Notes: generated from the letters alone by a model not told the origin. Counted from the first letter of the stretch, positions 1 through 10,511 are shown. The stretch: 60,000 nucleotides of DNA from Nematostella vectensis (GCF_932526225.1 NC_064048.1:8396515-8456514); one strand, 5' to 3'. Made by a program: numbers and translations.

Positions 1-825
1 ATTCCTCGTTTCCTCCAAACACAGGAATAACTAATTGTGATTTTAAGTGGTAGCCTTACCTTTTATATTTGCAGGAGCTCTATCGTCGACCTCCTCCTCA
101 TCAGGAAAGGCAGTCTCTCTTTGCCTTTAAATCTTAAGTTGTGTGCAATGAGTAAATTGCAGTGATTGGCCGGGCAATAATGACTGAGTGTAGACTTAAT
201 GATTGGCGGTCCATGATCACTGAATATGGACTCGATTACTGATAAGGCGGGGCTTCGTGATCGAGCGCATTGATTGTGTAGTCCATAAGGATTTATTATG
301 GACATGATAAGTTTGATGTGTGCTTTGACTTGGCGTCTCTTTTTAAGTTGATTGCTAGAGTGTACATCAAGAGTCTCCTTGCTTAAAGCCGATGACGTAT
401 GGAGCTTTTAATTTGATATTTTACGACATCTTGTGTCAACCAAAAGCAAATAGATGTCTTTTCAGGGTTTGATGTTAGCTTATTGCACTGAGCAACCTAA
501 TGATAAAGTACATAACAAGTTCGCCAGCGAGCGTTCAATATAAAATGAGATGGCAGAAGTTAAGACGGCGGAAATGAGTAACAGCGGGAGGAACGCACAA
601 TATGGTGAGGGAGGGGAGGGTGGGGTGGGGGCTGGGTACTCACCCAAAAAAGTGTTGTCTAACAAAATAACAACGTTCACTTTGTAATTCAGATTGAAAT
701 ACGATGCCTATACATGCATTCTCTTGTGTTTTTGCGTACACAGTTAGCAACGAGGCATTACTCTTAGCATGTCTCAAAACAGGTTATAGACGTGAAAAAA
801 AAAATATTCTTCCTTTAGTTAGGGT

Positions 826-1098
826 CTTTAAGCGACATTGTCCCCAGTTTGCTTCCGACGGAGGGCCGACGGAAACCTCAACCGACAAGAATAAAAAAGA
901 ATATATTACAAACCGCGCTATTCAACACCATTCACTCATCATTCACTCTAAATTATCAGTGACATCCTTAAAGAAACTTCCAAGACACACTGCTTTTATT
1001 ACAATTTTGAAAAACAAATTTCTCATTTCCCATTAAAAAAAATTGGAGATTGCCACGTAATCGAAGGGAAGTAATCTGGTGACAATGCGGCTTTAAAG
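826..1098. mobile_element. TIR element family 2, copy A
   Basis: About 273 bp with termini CTTTAAGCGACATTG and CAATGCGGCTTTAAAG. Shared internal landmarks are GGGCCGACGGAAACC, AAGAAACTTCCAA and a GTAATCGA-like site near the right end. It has no coding capacity. Confidence 0.85.
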
Positions 1099-1304
1099 TG
1101 CGTAACTGCAGTTGGGAATTTTTGACACGAGTCGACGAGAGCAAAATATTGAAAATCGAAATACCATCTGGCGGGAGGCTACGGGTTTTTATGGCCCTAG
1201 AGCCATCTTTATCGATCGCCTGAAAAGATTCATGGGAAGATGGAATTGCCGATAGGTTGACTGCTGGGAATAGGGGACTTTCGCTAAGGTATCACGGGAC
1301 TATT

Positions 1305-1545
1305 TAGGTGGTAAACTAGCCCGCGTTCAGGCCTTTAGCGGCAAAATAACAGCAACAAAAAGATTATTATTTAGCCCTTGTATATAACCCAGAAGGTTTC
1401 TTTGTCAGAAAAGGCTTATTTAAAGTTAAAGATTTTGTTTTTCGTGGTTCTTTGTGGCGTGACGGGCGCAGTCATTTTATGTGTTTATTTTGCGGCTTGC
1501 ATTTGCCAAAAGTCACGTGATCAGGCGTAAGTCGCCTATTAGCCG
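1305..1545. repeat. Dispersed repeat, copy 1
   Basis: Shares ordered blocks with 17945-18120: AAACTxxCCGCGTxTTCAG, AAAATAAxAxCAACAAA, CCAGAAxGTTTxTTTGTC, TGTGTTTATTTT and AAAGTCACGTGA followed by AAGTCGCCT. Ends are not defined. Confidence 0.5.
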
Positions 1546-1886
1546 ATGAAAAAAGTGGATTAACAATTATATCAAGAGCCTTTAGCTCAGGCTACCCCCT
1601 TGCTATTTGTAGACAAAATTATAAAGCATGAGTAGATCTAGATCACTCTGGTACGCAGCCAAATCCGACAATATACATCCTATGGAGATACTGCAAAGGC
1701 ATAAAAAATCCTTTTTTTGTGTGTGTTTTAAGTGGTTGTTCAGCTTTTTATCAGAAACTTTCCCGGAAAAATTAGGTCTATTTTTTCGGATTCCCCCCCC
1801 CCCCCTCCCCTACAAGAAAAATCCTGGGTACGGGCCTGTACCTTTACGGTGCACACACAAACACACTGTATTATGTAATGCTTTGT

Positions 1887-1892
1887 TTTATT
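1887..1892 (-). terminator. Protease poly(A) signal AATAAA
   Basis: AATAAA on the minus strand, about 70 nt beyond the protease stop codon. It is suitably placed to end the transcript. Confidence 0.6.
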
Positions 1893-1963
1893 GTGTTTTG
1901 AAGGATCAGTTTTGAAAGAACATTTTTTTTTTTCGATTGCTTTCTTGACTAGAACACCGTCGT

Positions 1964-2124
1964 TTAATAGCTGTTCATGATATTATCGAGCCAGTCCCTT
2001 AAATAGGTGATCTTGGCGTAAACTCCGTACTTGTTGGCCCACGCGCATCCGTCACCCCAGCTAGTGGCGCCCTCCAGGTGCCACCGCCCTTCCCTCTGGC
2101 ACACGATAGGACCCCCGGAATCAC
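1964..2124 (-). CDS. Protease exon 5: catalytic Ser and C-terminus
   Basis: The acceptor reads atttcag. It encodes [18 protein letters not shown], the KYGVYAKI strand and the C-terminal helix, ending NSY and TAA at 1966-1964. Decayed tandem copies of its 5' junction lie in the adjacent intron (2497-2770). Confidence 0.95.
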
Positions 2125-5100
2125 CTGAAATACATAAAAATCAAAGAAAGAGGAAGTGGGAGGGAGAAGGGGAGGTTAAGCACACGCATATCAATCAATG
2201 GCGGTCATTTTTCTAAATTGTCTAAAAGAGCCTGGGCGAGCGCGCGGGAGCCCTTAAATTAATTAAAATATTCTAAAACGTTAGGGACTAGGCTCCATTT
2301 CCAAGATGGCTGCCAGCAAAATCGCAGCAGACACGAATTACTGCAAGTTTACGTGAAAATTCTCGGCTAAAGTTCTAGAGAGATAAAAAAGCGAAAAAAT
2401 GATTAAAGCGGACTCCCAAATATGGTATGTAATAACTAAAAAGGAAATGACCGAGCGAGCTAGAAAAACGACAGTTTTTAAAACAAGATTGATATGAAGA
2501 CCCCGGAATCACTTGAAATACACAAAGATCGCAGTAAGGGGAAGAGGAGGGTCGTATATTAGCAGACGATGGGACCCCCTGAATTTCTTGCAATACGTAA
2601 AGATCGCAGTAAGGGGAGTGGGGAGGTAAATTAGCACACGATGGGACCCCCCTGAATAACTTGCAATACATAAAGATCGCAGTAAGATGAAAGGGGGGGG
2701 GGTAAAAAACACACGATGTGACCCCTCCCCCCTGAATACCCTAAAATACATAAATATCACACTAAGGGAAAGGGGGTTTCTATATGTATCGCTGTTTAAA
2801 ATATGCTTTCTTGTTGGTGCTGATGTTGTTGCGGCCGTTGTCGATTCACGTGTTTGTCTTTGCTTATCGGTATGATGTTAAGCTTATAAAGCTTCAACCT
2901 CAAAAAAAAATTATTCTTAAATTACAATGACAAAAATCTAAATCAATTCGTTGGACTGTAGACTTCTCACTCCTGTTCCCACCACAGATAGATTGGCGGG
3001 CCAAGCTGATACAAAATGCGGAAAAATGGGAATGTGACTCAGAAACTCCGCACTCTTGCAGTATTTTCTATAGCTTCATCTGTAAACTCCACTTCGTACA
3101 CTATTTTAGATTAGCTAAGGACCCGCGATGCATCTTTTAAAGTCTTTATTGTCTAAAACGCGCTAACCATGACGCGATGATAAGAGATCCATCTAATTAG
3201 CGTGGGTCGTTACCCACGCTTGGCAAACGTCCTTTGAGGTCAAGATCGTTGATTAAAGCCTGGTTTCCATATGGTTGCTTCTGTCGCTCCTGTCTGTATG
3301 AACTAGCCTACCGACTGCGTAGACGCAACCCAATACAGTCGCTCCTTACTTTCTGCGCAATTTATAAGAAACATGGCAATAGACGAATGAGAAAGGCTTT
3401 TGGTTTGTTATCTTCTTTTATGGGTGTTAGGAAAAGGGACAGAGGAGAATGCGATATTTTTCGGTTCTAACCAAAAAAAAAAAAAAACGACTGTAAGGTC
3501 CACCCTAATGAAAGGAAATCGAGAACCATTGCAAGTTAAGGACGAGCTAGCTTAGACAAAAAAGTCCGCTAAATCCCCTCTCCCCCTCAAAACCCTTGTT
3601 ACGGGCCTGAACATACCGTACAACAAAAACTTCAGCCACGCGCTTCCCCCACCCCTACCCCCTACGTCTACACAAAGTAAACAGACTGTGGCAAAGTGAA
3701 AGAGTCACACAACCGTTGTGTGACTCTTCACTTTGCCACAGTCTGGAACGCCGACCGCTGCTGGGGGCTGCATGCGAAGAAGTCTACTCCTTAGATCACG
3801 ACACTCGGCTTTTATGAATGTTTTTTTGTTTTTTTTATAATTCATAGAAAAAGAAAAACACGCCCCGTTACATTGTTTTCTCTAGAATCTTGGCCAGGTT
3901 CGTTTTCTTAACCCTTATCTTTTCGGCAGACAAATTTCACATCCTCCACTAACCCGCCTACCACCACACCCAACAGCTTCCGGAACAGAAGTCTACCTCC
4001 TCGATGAAAAAAATATTATTCATCTTGAATAAAAATAACATCCAACAACACTTGCCCAGCACGTTTTATTAAACCCAGACCACCTCTCATCTGCATTCTG
4101 TAACAATAGCAGACGTCATGCTTTCAAAATTTGATTGATTTAATTGACACCCCTACTCATTTTAGTGGTTGTGATTGGACAAATCGAACCAATCTATTTG
4201 TCCAACCGTTACACTTACACGTGACATCTACTTTCATTTGACAAACGGTGCAAGCAAAGGGTTAAGTAATCCGGCAACTGATTAGCTCCATCAATAAGTG
4301 GATTGTTACACGCGGGCTTCATTTCAACCGTCTCTCACTGGGTTTAAACAAATTAAATTACTCGCGTCTGTAAACAGTCATTCAGCCTTAGAAAGAGCAA
4401 GCGACGCTTTGAGGATTTGCTATTTACCCCTCAACAGACCAGAAGTAGTGTGTGATCTTTTCGCAAAGGTGAGTGGAGCAAGTTTTGTTTTGAAATGTTT
4501 TTATTTATGTGGGGTTACATAAACGTTTAATTACATAGCCTTTTAACCCTGTTTTTGTGGATCTATTTCGTTAAAAAAATCAATGGTATTCTTTCAAAAA
4601 ATACAATCAAACTCAGTATATCTTCAGCACGCAGATGTGAACTGAAAAATGTGGTTCTTTATAGCAGAGCTATTTGATTCACGAAAATTAGTTGTAATTC
4701 TAGTTTGGCCCCAACGGTTTTCAACGTATTTCGGGGTAATACAAATGTTGGTTTGTTTGTTTAATTTTTGGGGGAGCCCTTATAACTCGAGCTCAAATAA
4801 CCCGTTACCCCAGTTAACTCGAACTAGTTTTCCGTTCACTAGATGCGCTTCAATAGTGAAAGTGTTTTCCCTTGAGTGTTTCAGACTTTTCAGATCTATT
4901 GTTCTACCATGCAACAAAGTTCTACCATGCTCCATTCCTTTTATCGAGAAGCAAAAAAAAGAGTGATTTTGTACTTCCTGTTTAACAATTAAAATACAGC
5001 CGCAATTCTAGTTATCCGTTCTATTATGAAACGACCCACATGCCCTGGATTAGCTTGTCCGTTAGACATTTGAATCGTCCACCACTCCCCATTGCCTAGC

Positions 5101-8100
5101 AACTAGTGCAATGCAATTTCTTATCTGTTGTTTCCGGTGCTTGTAGTGGCGTGGTTCTCTAAAATCCTACTCGTAATGTGACCTCTGTTTTGATATTTTC
5201 CATATGTGTAGTAATAAGCCGGAGTGATACAACATGATAGGACAAGAGTATGCGTCATCGGTTGGGCATCTTCTTTGCACAATATTTTTTTTTACGCTTT
5301 CACCACGCTTTGGATCAAATCTCTTTTTTTAGATGTTCAAGCTTTCCTCCCTCTTTTATTGCCTTTTTTTACTTTGTCCTGTTAAAAACTTAGTGATGCA
5401 ACCTTTTAACTTATTTTGCTGTAAAACGATGGTAAACCAAGTTTATTTACAAAACTTGAATATGCTGTCTATTGGTAAAAACGTTTTCGCTTTTCTTTTG
5501 ATAAAAGACCTTTTGTTTAAAGCGGCATATGTCACCAGTTTACTTCCGGAGGGCCGACGGAAAGTCCAAGAGACAAAAGTAGCAATTAAAATCCGCGCTA
5601 TTTAACAGGCGATTCGCTCTCAATTATCAGTCATATCCTCAAAGAAACTTTCAATATATACACTGCTTTTGAAAATTTTGAAATATTTTTCGCGTTTGCC
5701 GTTAAAAATCATCGCAGAATGTTACGTAATTGGCCAGAACTAAATTTAGCGCTTATTTTCAGGTTCAATAAAGATCAGATTTGTATGTATACTTGTTTGT
5801 GGTGATTCTGATCTCAAGTGAAACCAGCTAAATATTGATCCTTTTTTCAGATATTTGATAATGAATACGTCATCCGTGCTTCTCACCCTACTTCTCGCCC
5901 AATTCTACACGGCATATCTGTACCACAGCTCGACTCGAGCCTGGCGATGTCCGATAGAATTGATGATTACCTAGCCCAGACCGCAAAGCCTTCCACATGT
6001 TACAACTGCTTCAGACGATGCAAGAGTCGGGCGGCCGAGGCAAGCCACTATAAATGTGCACGATTTATAAACTGGGGCTACTCAAAGTACACCGCTTGTC
6101 TCGATAGTTATTACATGACAGCCATTGAATACTGTATGAAGAAATGCTAGACTGTGAAGGAGCCGGACCGGGGTCTCTTAAACCGATATAATAAAATTCG
6201 AGACATTAAGAACAACTTGAGATTGAGGTAATAGACACAGTTGGGCAATTAATGGTTCTTACGGATCGTCTCATGACTTTTATACAAACTAATTTTAATT
6301 ATTCAAGAATGCAAAAAGGGAAAATGGTTGTAAATCTATTAGCTAACTTAGGCGCTATAAGATTTTCCTTTGTACATTGAATCGATGTTTTTTTCTGTTA
6401 TATAACAACAAACAGCGTTTGTTTTTATTAGGGACCTTGTCCTTGATAGAGCTCACTCGACATCTATCATAAGAAGTGTTTTGAAAATGGAAGTTGTTCT
6501 GATTTATGGTATCGTATGTGTTTTAATCTAGATGAAAAACCCAACAAAAAACTGTCTATCTATCTCGCCTCAGCTCCTACGCTGCCTAACTGTTTATGCA
6601 GGCAAAGGAAACCCGTTAAAGACCAGGGATTAGGCTGGATCTTACTTTCTGTCCGTGGGACCACCCATACATCCCTCCATCTGTCACTCACCTTGGCAAG
6701 CGTCTACTCCACCATGTCTAAGTCCCGCGCAGAGCATAGAGTAATGCGTCCTTCCTGGGTACGCCTGAGAGCACGTTTGTCCGGAGACCAACGGGACCTG
6801 GGCCTGAGCGTTAGAAGACAAAACATGAGTCGAGTATAAGGTTTTCATATCAATCAATAGCTGTCTTTTTTTTTTTTTTTTTTTTAATGATCTAAAAGAG
6901 CCTGAGGCGAGCGCGCGGATGACCTGTGATATTCCACAACGTTAGGGACTAGGCACCATTTACAAAATGGCTGCCAGCAAATCGTAGTAAACGCGAATTC
7001 CTGCAAGTTTACGTGGAAATTCTCGACTTACAACGTACTATAGCAATAAAAAGGCGAAAAAATGATTAAAGCGGACTCCCAAATATGGTATGTAATGCCA
7101 AATAACGAGCTAGAAAAACAACAGTTTTTCTAAGATTGACTGATATGTTTTTTTTTTTCATATGAAGAAAACCTTGTCGTTTTAGGGGTCTGGTAGCGAG
7201 GAATCTTAGTCTCTTTTCAGAGACTTTCTCCATTGACTAAAGATGGTCACAGTCACTGTTTTTCTCTTCTGATTACAAGTCATAAAATTTACGAAGCACC
7301 TGCGGTGCGGCAACCTAAAAAATTACAAGAACCAGGCAGTTTTTACAAATAAACAAAAGAAAAACAACAATTTCTGACTAAATTTTCTTGATATGTCAAA
7401 ATTTGGAGAGGATAAATCCTGTATTTTCTTCAAAGGGGACGATAAAAGGCCTCATACCAACCTGCATAAGCACATTAGGGCTAGCACCCCCGCTGCTCAA
7501 TCTGCCCCACCCACTGATCCAGCATCGTGTCCCATCGGGGAGGGGACTGGATCGGGGAGCGAGACACGCCAGGTTTGTGTAGCGGTCCAGTCGGGCGGGT
7601 CTGTCAAGAAGTAGGAGGGCGATATCGTTGGCGTATTCCACGGGACTGTGGTAGTTCGGGTGCATGAATATGCGTTGTATCCGGAAGTCTTGTTCGCTTC
7701 CGGTTTTGCGGTCCTTCCAGTGAGCGCCCATTCTAAAGAAAATGAATTTATTTCCATTAAAAATGTGAATCAGTAAACAATTTTATCCATTTTTATAGGG
7801 CTAATTAACGTTCGTGAGACATCTTTTTTAATGCGTTTTACATGTCAAGACATGTGACGGTATTATTCGCTGTTTGTATTTACAGACTGCTCCAAGCCAT
7901 TTACAATCATGGGTGTGAGCCAGTGCAGGAACTAGAGACACGAGACCCCATCAATACGTCCTTATCCGAGAAGACGAAGGTTTCACAGATTACTGCGGGG
8001 CTTGAAAACACTGAGTTATCAAATTCACAGGCGGCTTTTCGGGGCTTTGCATCGGCTTCAAACGAAACATAAAACCTGTTGGGGGCCCGACACAAGAAAG

Positions 8101-9639
8101 CTTTTGCTTAGCCTCTTCGAAAGGTGTTTACATGTTGGGACGACACAAAATAAAGGAACATGAAATCAGCCGCGTTGTATCGGCCTTTAAATTGAGATCG
8201 CCCACTAAGCGTGATATACTTACCTGACGTATAAATCCCCAGTTGTAAGCTTGTGCACGCAGTGGGAAGCCGTGACGACCCAGCGAGGGTGGACGAGGGT
8301 CCCGCCACAGAAATGGTTACCGTTGTAATACCGTAACATCGCCTGCCACGGCCATGCTCCCCGCTGCGCGGTGGTACCGCCCACAATACGGCTATTGTAG
8401 CGATTACCACATCCCTCTGATGGATAAAAGTTCAATTGATCTGGTTAATAATATGATTATCTTTACCATCTATGCGGTGGTACCAGCAGAGGTAACCTTT
8501 TAGCAGCCAAAAATACAGTTAATCTATGAGACATTATCTAAAATACAGGAGAAAATGCCTTGAAAGGGCCTATTGGGACCCCTCCTCATATCAAAAAAAT
8601 TTAGCCAAAAATTGTCGTTTTTCCCAGACGCGGTAACTTCCGTATAAGGAAACTAATATATTCCTTATTTAGAAAACCTGCACGATTCTTGTCATTTTTA
8701 GGGCTGCCGTACCGCAGGTGTTTCGCAAACTTTGTGAATTGTATTCAGAAGAGAAAAACAGTGACTGTGACCATCTTTAGTCAATAGAGAAAGCTTCTGA
8801 AAAGAAACTAAAATTACTCGGTATCAGAACCCTAAAACGGTTTCTTCATATGGTTAAAAATCCTGGCTACCGCCCGCCCGCAATAGGCTATTACACCGAT
8901 TGCCACATCCTTAAGAAAAATCAAGGTAAAGCGTATTCTGAAAAACTAATCATATCCCCTTGCCCTCTTGCGCTTGCATCACCCACAACACGGCCCTCTG
9001 AAGGATCAAAGTGCATAACTGATCTATGGTTGATAATCCCTACCCAGTATGGGGTGGTCCTCTTTGGGGGTTTCTCTTTGGGGCAACCAGTGCGATCTGG
9101 TTAATAGTACATCCTTACCCTATGCACGATGGAACCGCCAAATGTACGGCTTGGCCCCGATTGTCTAGATATAGGTGCAACGTGGGTCCTTTGGGGGAAT
9201 TATTTGTACTCTTGGGTCATTTAGAAGCTATCAAAAGATTTCACGATATTGGATTGATGCACCGCAGAAAAAAAACCATTAAAAGAAAAACAATAGAACA
9301 GGAATACATTAGAAAAATGAGGAAATTCAAGCCAATCATGTTAGATATTACGAGCGGGATTTTACATTATAAAAAGGTAAAAACCTTTATTGATAGAATA
9401 GCCTACGATACAGTGAGCCCAATATGGGGGCAAAATCTTCAATATTTGGTGAGTAGTCTGTGTACGAAATTTTGTCTGTTAAAATTATCCGTGCATAAAA
9501 ATACTAATCTATATCTTCACATTCAGGAATTCATTTAAAAATCATCTAGAAAAATAAAATGACCCCTGTCTACACAGATTGTATACTCACCAGTAAGGCT
9601 AAACACTGCGCAAAGCGTGATCAGAGCGAGCTTCAACAT
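1964..9639 (-). CDS. Trypsin-like serine protease (S1 family), five coding exons, 267 aa
   Basis: Secreted endopeptidase predicted to cut after Lys/Arg. Coding exons, in order: 9591-9639, 8224-8440, 7462-7732, 6692-6797, 1964-2124. Phases close exactly (49+217+271+106+161 = 804 nt). Residues 1-16 form a hydrophobic signal peptide. A short propeptide with Cys27 precedes the activation site R-IVGG (35-38). The triad is His76 (TASHC), Asp125 (NDIALL) and Ser217 (GDSGGP). Asp211, six residues before the Ser, matches Asp189 of trypsin and sets basic P1 specificity. Gly238 and Gly248 sit at the positions of 216 and 226. Cys27 probably bonds to the Cys in the ACLAP segment, as in chymotrypsinogen. 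All introns are GT-AG. Intron 4 is about 4.6 kb and contains a nested opposite-strand gene. I am sure of the family; digestive, immune or venom use cannot be told from the sequence. Confidence 0.95.
2187..2496. mobile_element. TIR element family 1, copy 1
   Basis: A 310-bp element beginning CATATCAATCAATGG and ending AAGATTGATATG. It has the internal landmarks CTAAAAGAGCCTG, GTTAGGGACTAGGC and GCGGACTCCCAAATATGG. It splits a unit of the junction-derived repeat array beside protease exon 5. There is no coding capacity, so it is a MITE. Confidence 0.85.
2497..2770 (-). repeat. Tandem copies of the protease exon 5 acceptor junction
   Basis: Four decayed units of about 70 bp resemble 2095-2185, the 5' edge of exon 5 plus its intron. 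Shared blocks are CACACGATxGGACCCCC, GGAATCACxTGAAATAC and the AAGATCGCAGTAAGGGG spacer. Most copies have lost the exact AG or coding frame. Confidence 0.8.
3682..3745. repeat. 64-bp near-perfect palindrome
   Basis: The left arm CAGACTGTGGCAAAGTGA... and right arm ...TCACTTTGCCACAGTCTG pair over about 31 bp with a single extra A and virtually no loop. It would form a cruciform. The loop is too small for an ordinary microRNA precursor. Confidence 0.9.
4290..4467 (+). other. Possible noncoding first exon of the cysteine-rich peptide gene
   Basis: A strong donor (CAAAG|gtgagt) at 4467/4468 lies 1.4 kb upstream of the acceptor at 5850. The segment before it has no signal peptide in any frame. 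CCAAT-type motifs (GTGATTGG, ACCAATC) lie at about 4170-4195. This is a candidate 5' UTR exon by position only. Confidence 0.25.
5516..5735. mobile_element. TIR element family 2, copy B (right end lost)
   Basis: Begins TTTAAAGCGGCAT and shares GGAGGGCCGACGGAAA and TCAAAGAAACTTTCAA with copy A. The right terminal repeat is missing beyond about TTACGTAATTGGCC. Confidence 0.8.
5861..6150 (+). CDS. Small secreted cysteine-rich peptide gene, reading frame offset
   Basis: Lies within protease intron 4 on the opposite strand. A good acceptor (ttttttcag, ending 5850) precedes ATG 5861. That ATG opens a frame beginning with a clear signal peptide ([20 protein letters not shown]), which stops at about 5974. 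A different frame is open from before 5947 to TAG at 6150. It encodes a basic, Tyr-rich segment with seven cysteines spaced C-x2-C-x3-C, then single Cys residues, then C-x3-C at the end. AATAAA follows 40 nt after the stop. Signal peptide and cysteine region are thus one frame apart. This could mean a one-base sequence error, a frameshifted pseudogene, or another upstream exon feeding the second frame. The spacing matches no family I can name. Small secreted Cys-rich peptides in cnidarians include venom and signalling peptides, but function is unassigned. Confidence 0.5.
6190..6195 (+). terminator. Poly(A) signal of the cysteine-rich peptide gene
   Basis: AATAAA, 40 nt after the TAG at 6148-6150. 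It supports a transcribed gene ending here. Confidence 0.5.
6692..6797 (-). CDS. Protease exon 4: specificity pocket
   Basis: A 106-nt exon, acceptor aggcccag, donor gtgagt, entering in phase 0 and leaving in phase 1. It encodes [10 protein letters not shown] through MLCAG to GVDACQ. The Asp in VDACQ is the S1-pocket Asp189 equivalent. It fills exactly the gap between exons 3 and 5 and restores the reading frame. Confidence 0.93.
6846..7147. mobile_element. TIR element family 1, copy 2
   Basis: A 302-bp element, same termini and internal landmarks as copy 1, same orientation, lying in the protease intron between exons 3 and 4. It contains an expanded poly-T run. Confidence 0.85.
7159..7345. 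repeat. Inverted repeat pair, left member
   Basis: This segment (CATATGAAGAAAACC ... AAAGATGGTCACAGTCACTG ... ACCTGCGGTGCGGCA) recurs in reverse orientation at 8660-8852. The pair brackets protease exons 3 and 2. It starts about 12 bp from a family 1 TIR element. Confidence 0.85.
7462..7732 (-). CDS. Protease exon 3: catalytic Asp
   Basis: The acceptor reads ttctttag and the donor gttggt (phase 0). It encodes the segment with [12 protein letters not shown] (catalytic Asp), the ACLAP cysteine and CWISGWG, which are landmark strands of the S1 fold. Confidence 0.95.
8224..8440 (-). CDS. Protease exon 2: activation site and catalytic His
   Basis: The acceptor reads attaaccag and the donor gtaagt (phase 2). 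It encodes the propeptide, the IVGG activation sequence, the FCGGTL strand and TASHC with the catalytic His. Near-copies of its acceptor junction occur further out in intron 1 (8858-9145). Confidence 0.95.
8495..8590. repeat. Internal fragment of the GGCGTAGCCAGG-type element
   Basis: Shares AGCCAAAAATACAG, CAGGAGAAAATGCCTT and GGGCCTxTTGGG with 10535-10600, but lacks the terminal repeats. Lies in protease intron 1. Confidence 0.6.
8660..8852. repeat. Inverted repeat pair, right member
   Basis: Reverse-complement partner of 7159-7345, sharing the block around CAGTGACTGTGACCATC and the CGTACCGCAGGTG block. It lies in protease intron 1. Confidence 0.85.
8858..9145 (-). repeat. Degenerate copies of the protease exon 2 acceptor region
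   Basis: Three segments (about 8858-8935, 8990-9060, 9085-9145) resemble 8370-8480. Examples are GATTGCCACATCC for GATTACCACATCC, CCCTCTGAAGGATCAAAGT for CCCTCTGATGGATAAAAGT, and GATCTGGTTAATAGTAC for GATCTGGTTAATAATAT. Confidence 0.6.
9026..9538 (+). other. Unassigned 170-codon open frame in protease intron 1
   Basis: ATG-started open frame, antisense to the protease. The first third overlaps sequence that resembles duplicated protease exon 2 junction, so it is probably not ancestral coding. The central part is rich in Lys/Arg/Ile. I recognise no domain and no splice support. It may be chance in AT-rich DNA or an old repeat. Confidence 0.15.
9591..9639 (-). CDS. Protease exon 1: signal peptide
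   Basis: The ATG is at 9639-9637 and the exon encodes [16 protein letters not shown] plus one base, followed by the donor gtgagt (phase 1). The short hydrophobic segment is a typical secretory signal. A TATA box lies about 50 bases upstream. Confidence 0.9.
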
Positions 9640-9688
9640 CGTGAGATGAAATTTGTCCCAATGCTTCAAACAAATGATTTCACGGTGC

Positions 9689-9695
9689 TTATATA
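9689..9695 (-). promoter_or_regulatory. TATA box of the protease gene
   Basis: TATATAAG on the minus strand, 50 nt upstream of the ATG. It predicts a start site near 9660 and a 5' UTR of about 20 nt. A partial copy of this upstream region, sharing the TGAGATGAAATTT start, lies further upstream at about 9770-9860. Confidence 0.65.
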
Positions 9696-9769
9696 GAACA
9701 CGACTAGAGCTTTCCACAGCTGATGGCTGAGCCGACAAAGCAAGGGCTGTGTTTTCAATATTTAACCAC

Positions 9770-9860
9770 CTTGAGATGAAATTTCTGCATCAATATCTCA
9801 AACGACATGAATTTGAGGATTTTTTATCCATATTTCACAGCTGAGGCGCTGAGCCAACAA
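9770..9860. repeat. Partial duplicate of the protease 5' region
   Basis: The segment beginning TTGAGATGAAATTT and ending CTGAGGCGCTGAGCC repeats, with changes, the 9641-9735 segment that holds the protease 5' UTR and TATA box. The TATA motif is not kept in the outer copy. Confidence 0.5.
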
Positions 9861-10511
9861 CCTATCTATAGCTGTCATTTATCGTGATATGAGACACTTT
9901 CTCTGAGCCGAACTTCGAATTAAAGACTTTGGCAATCACACTTGGCCAAGTCATTGCTAACCATTAACTTTACTGTGGATATCTACAAAGATTAAAACAT
10001 GCTCAAAAACCAATGGCAATTCTATCACAGTATGATCGAGTGAAAATTGTTATAATTTCTTTATTGAGACAATATATAATCGAGTCAATATGACCCAGTA
10101 TATCCCTATCCACATCTTGGCCGGTATAGCTAGAGAGCCCGGTATAGCTACAGCGTAAAAGAGGAACAAGGAGGGAGATATAACAAGCCCCAGTACAGTT
10201 TTATCTTGCACTATTATTTTTATTATGTTTATTAATCTTATTTTTTTTTCTTAGCACAATCCCTAAGCAACCGCCACCCCCCCCCCCCCCCCCCCCCCCG
10301 ACCGCCACCGCCACTGACACCGCCAATATTTTCACTTTTTCCTTGCCTAGCTAGCTCATTCTTGGATATCCACCGAGATCAAATTATAACTTGACTTTAT
10401 CCTTACATCTCAGTTGTCTCGTACTGGCCAAAGTCAGCTGATTAACAAATCTAACCTTATACGAAAGTTGCATCTACAGAGACAACACCGATTCACTGAG
10501 TAGATATTTTT

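Larger units (their letters stand above)
1..1963. other. 3' flank of the protease gene; no gene recognised
   Basis: I see no supportable coding exon here. The stretch holds one TIR-element copy at about 826-1098, a member of a dispersed repeat at about 1305-1545, a C-rich run near 1795-1806, and the probable protease 3' UTR at its right end (about 1870-1963). The open frames at 704-1036 and 1628-1915 lack recognisable domains. The first coincides with the TIR element. Confidence 0.6.
2125..5850. other. Protease intron 4, left part
   Basis: Holds a TIR element (2187-2496) that interrupts junction-derived tandem repeats (to about 2770), a perfect-arm palindrome (3682-3745), and a second TIR family copy (about 5516-5735). 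No further protease exon is needed here because the coding model is complete. Confidence 0.6.

Noticed and set aside
704-1036. 110-codon frame as a gene
   Set aside because: It overlaps a family 2 TIR element whose other copies do not keep the frame.
2375-2760. Overlapping minus-strand frames with repeated motifs
   Set aside because: They translate the junction-derived repeat array and part of a MITE. They are not protein repeats.
3682-3745. MicroRNA precursor
   Set aside because: The palindrome has essentially no loop and pairs too perfectly. There is no sign of a normal precursor shape.
6516-6839. 107-codon plus-strand frame
   Set aside because: It lies antisense over protease exon 4, which is supported by phase, motifs and splice sites.
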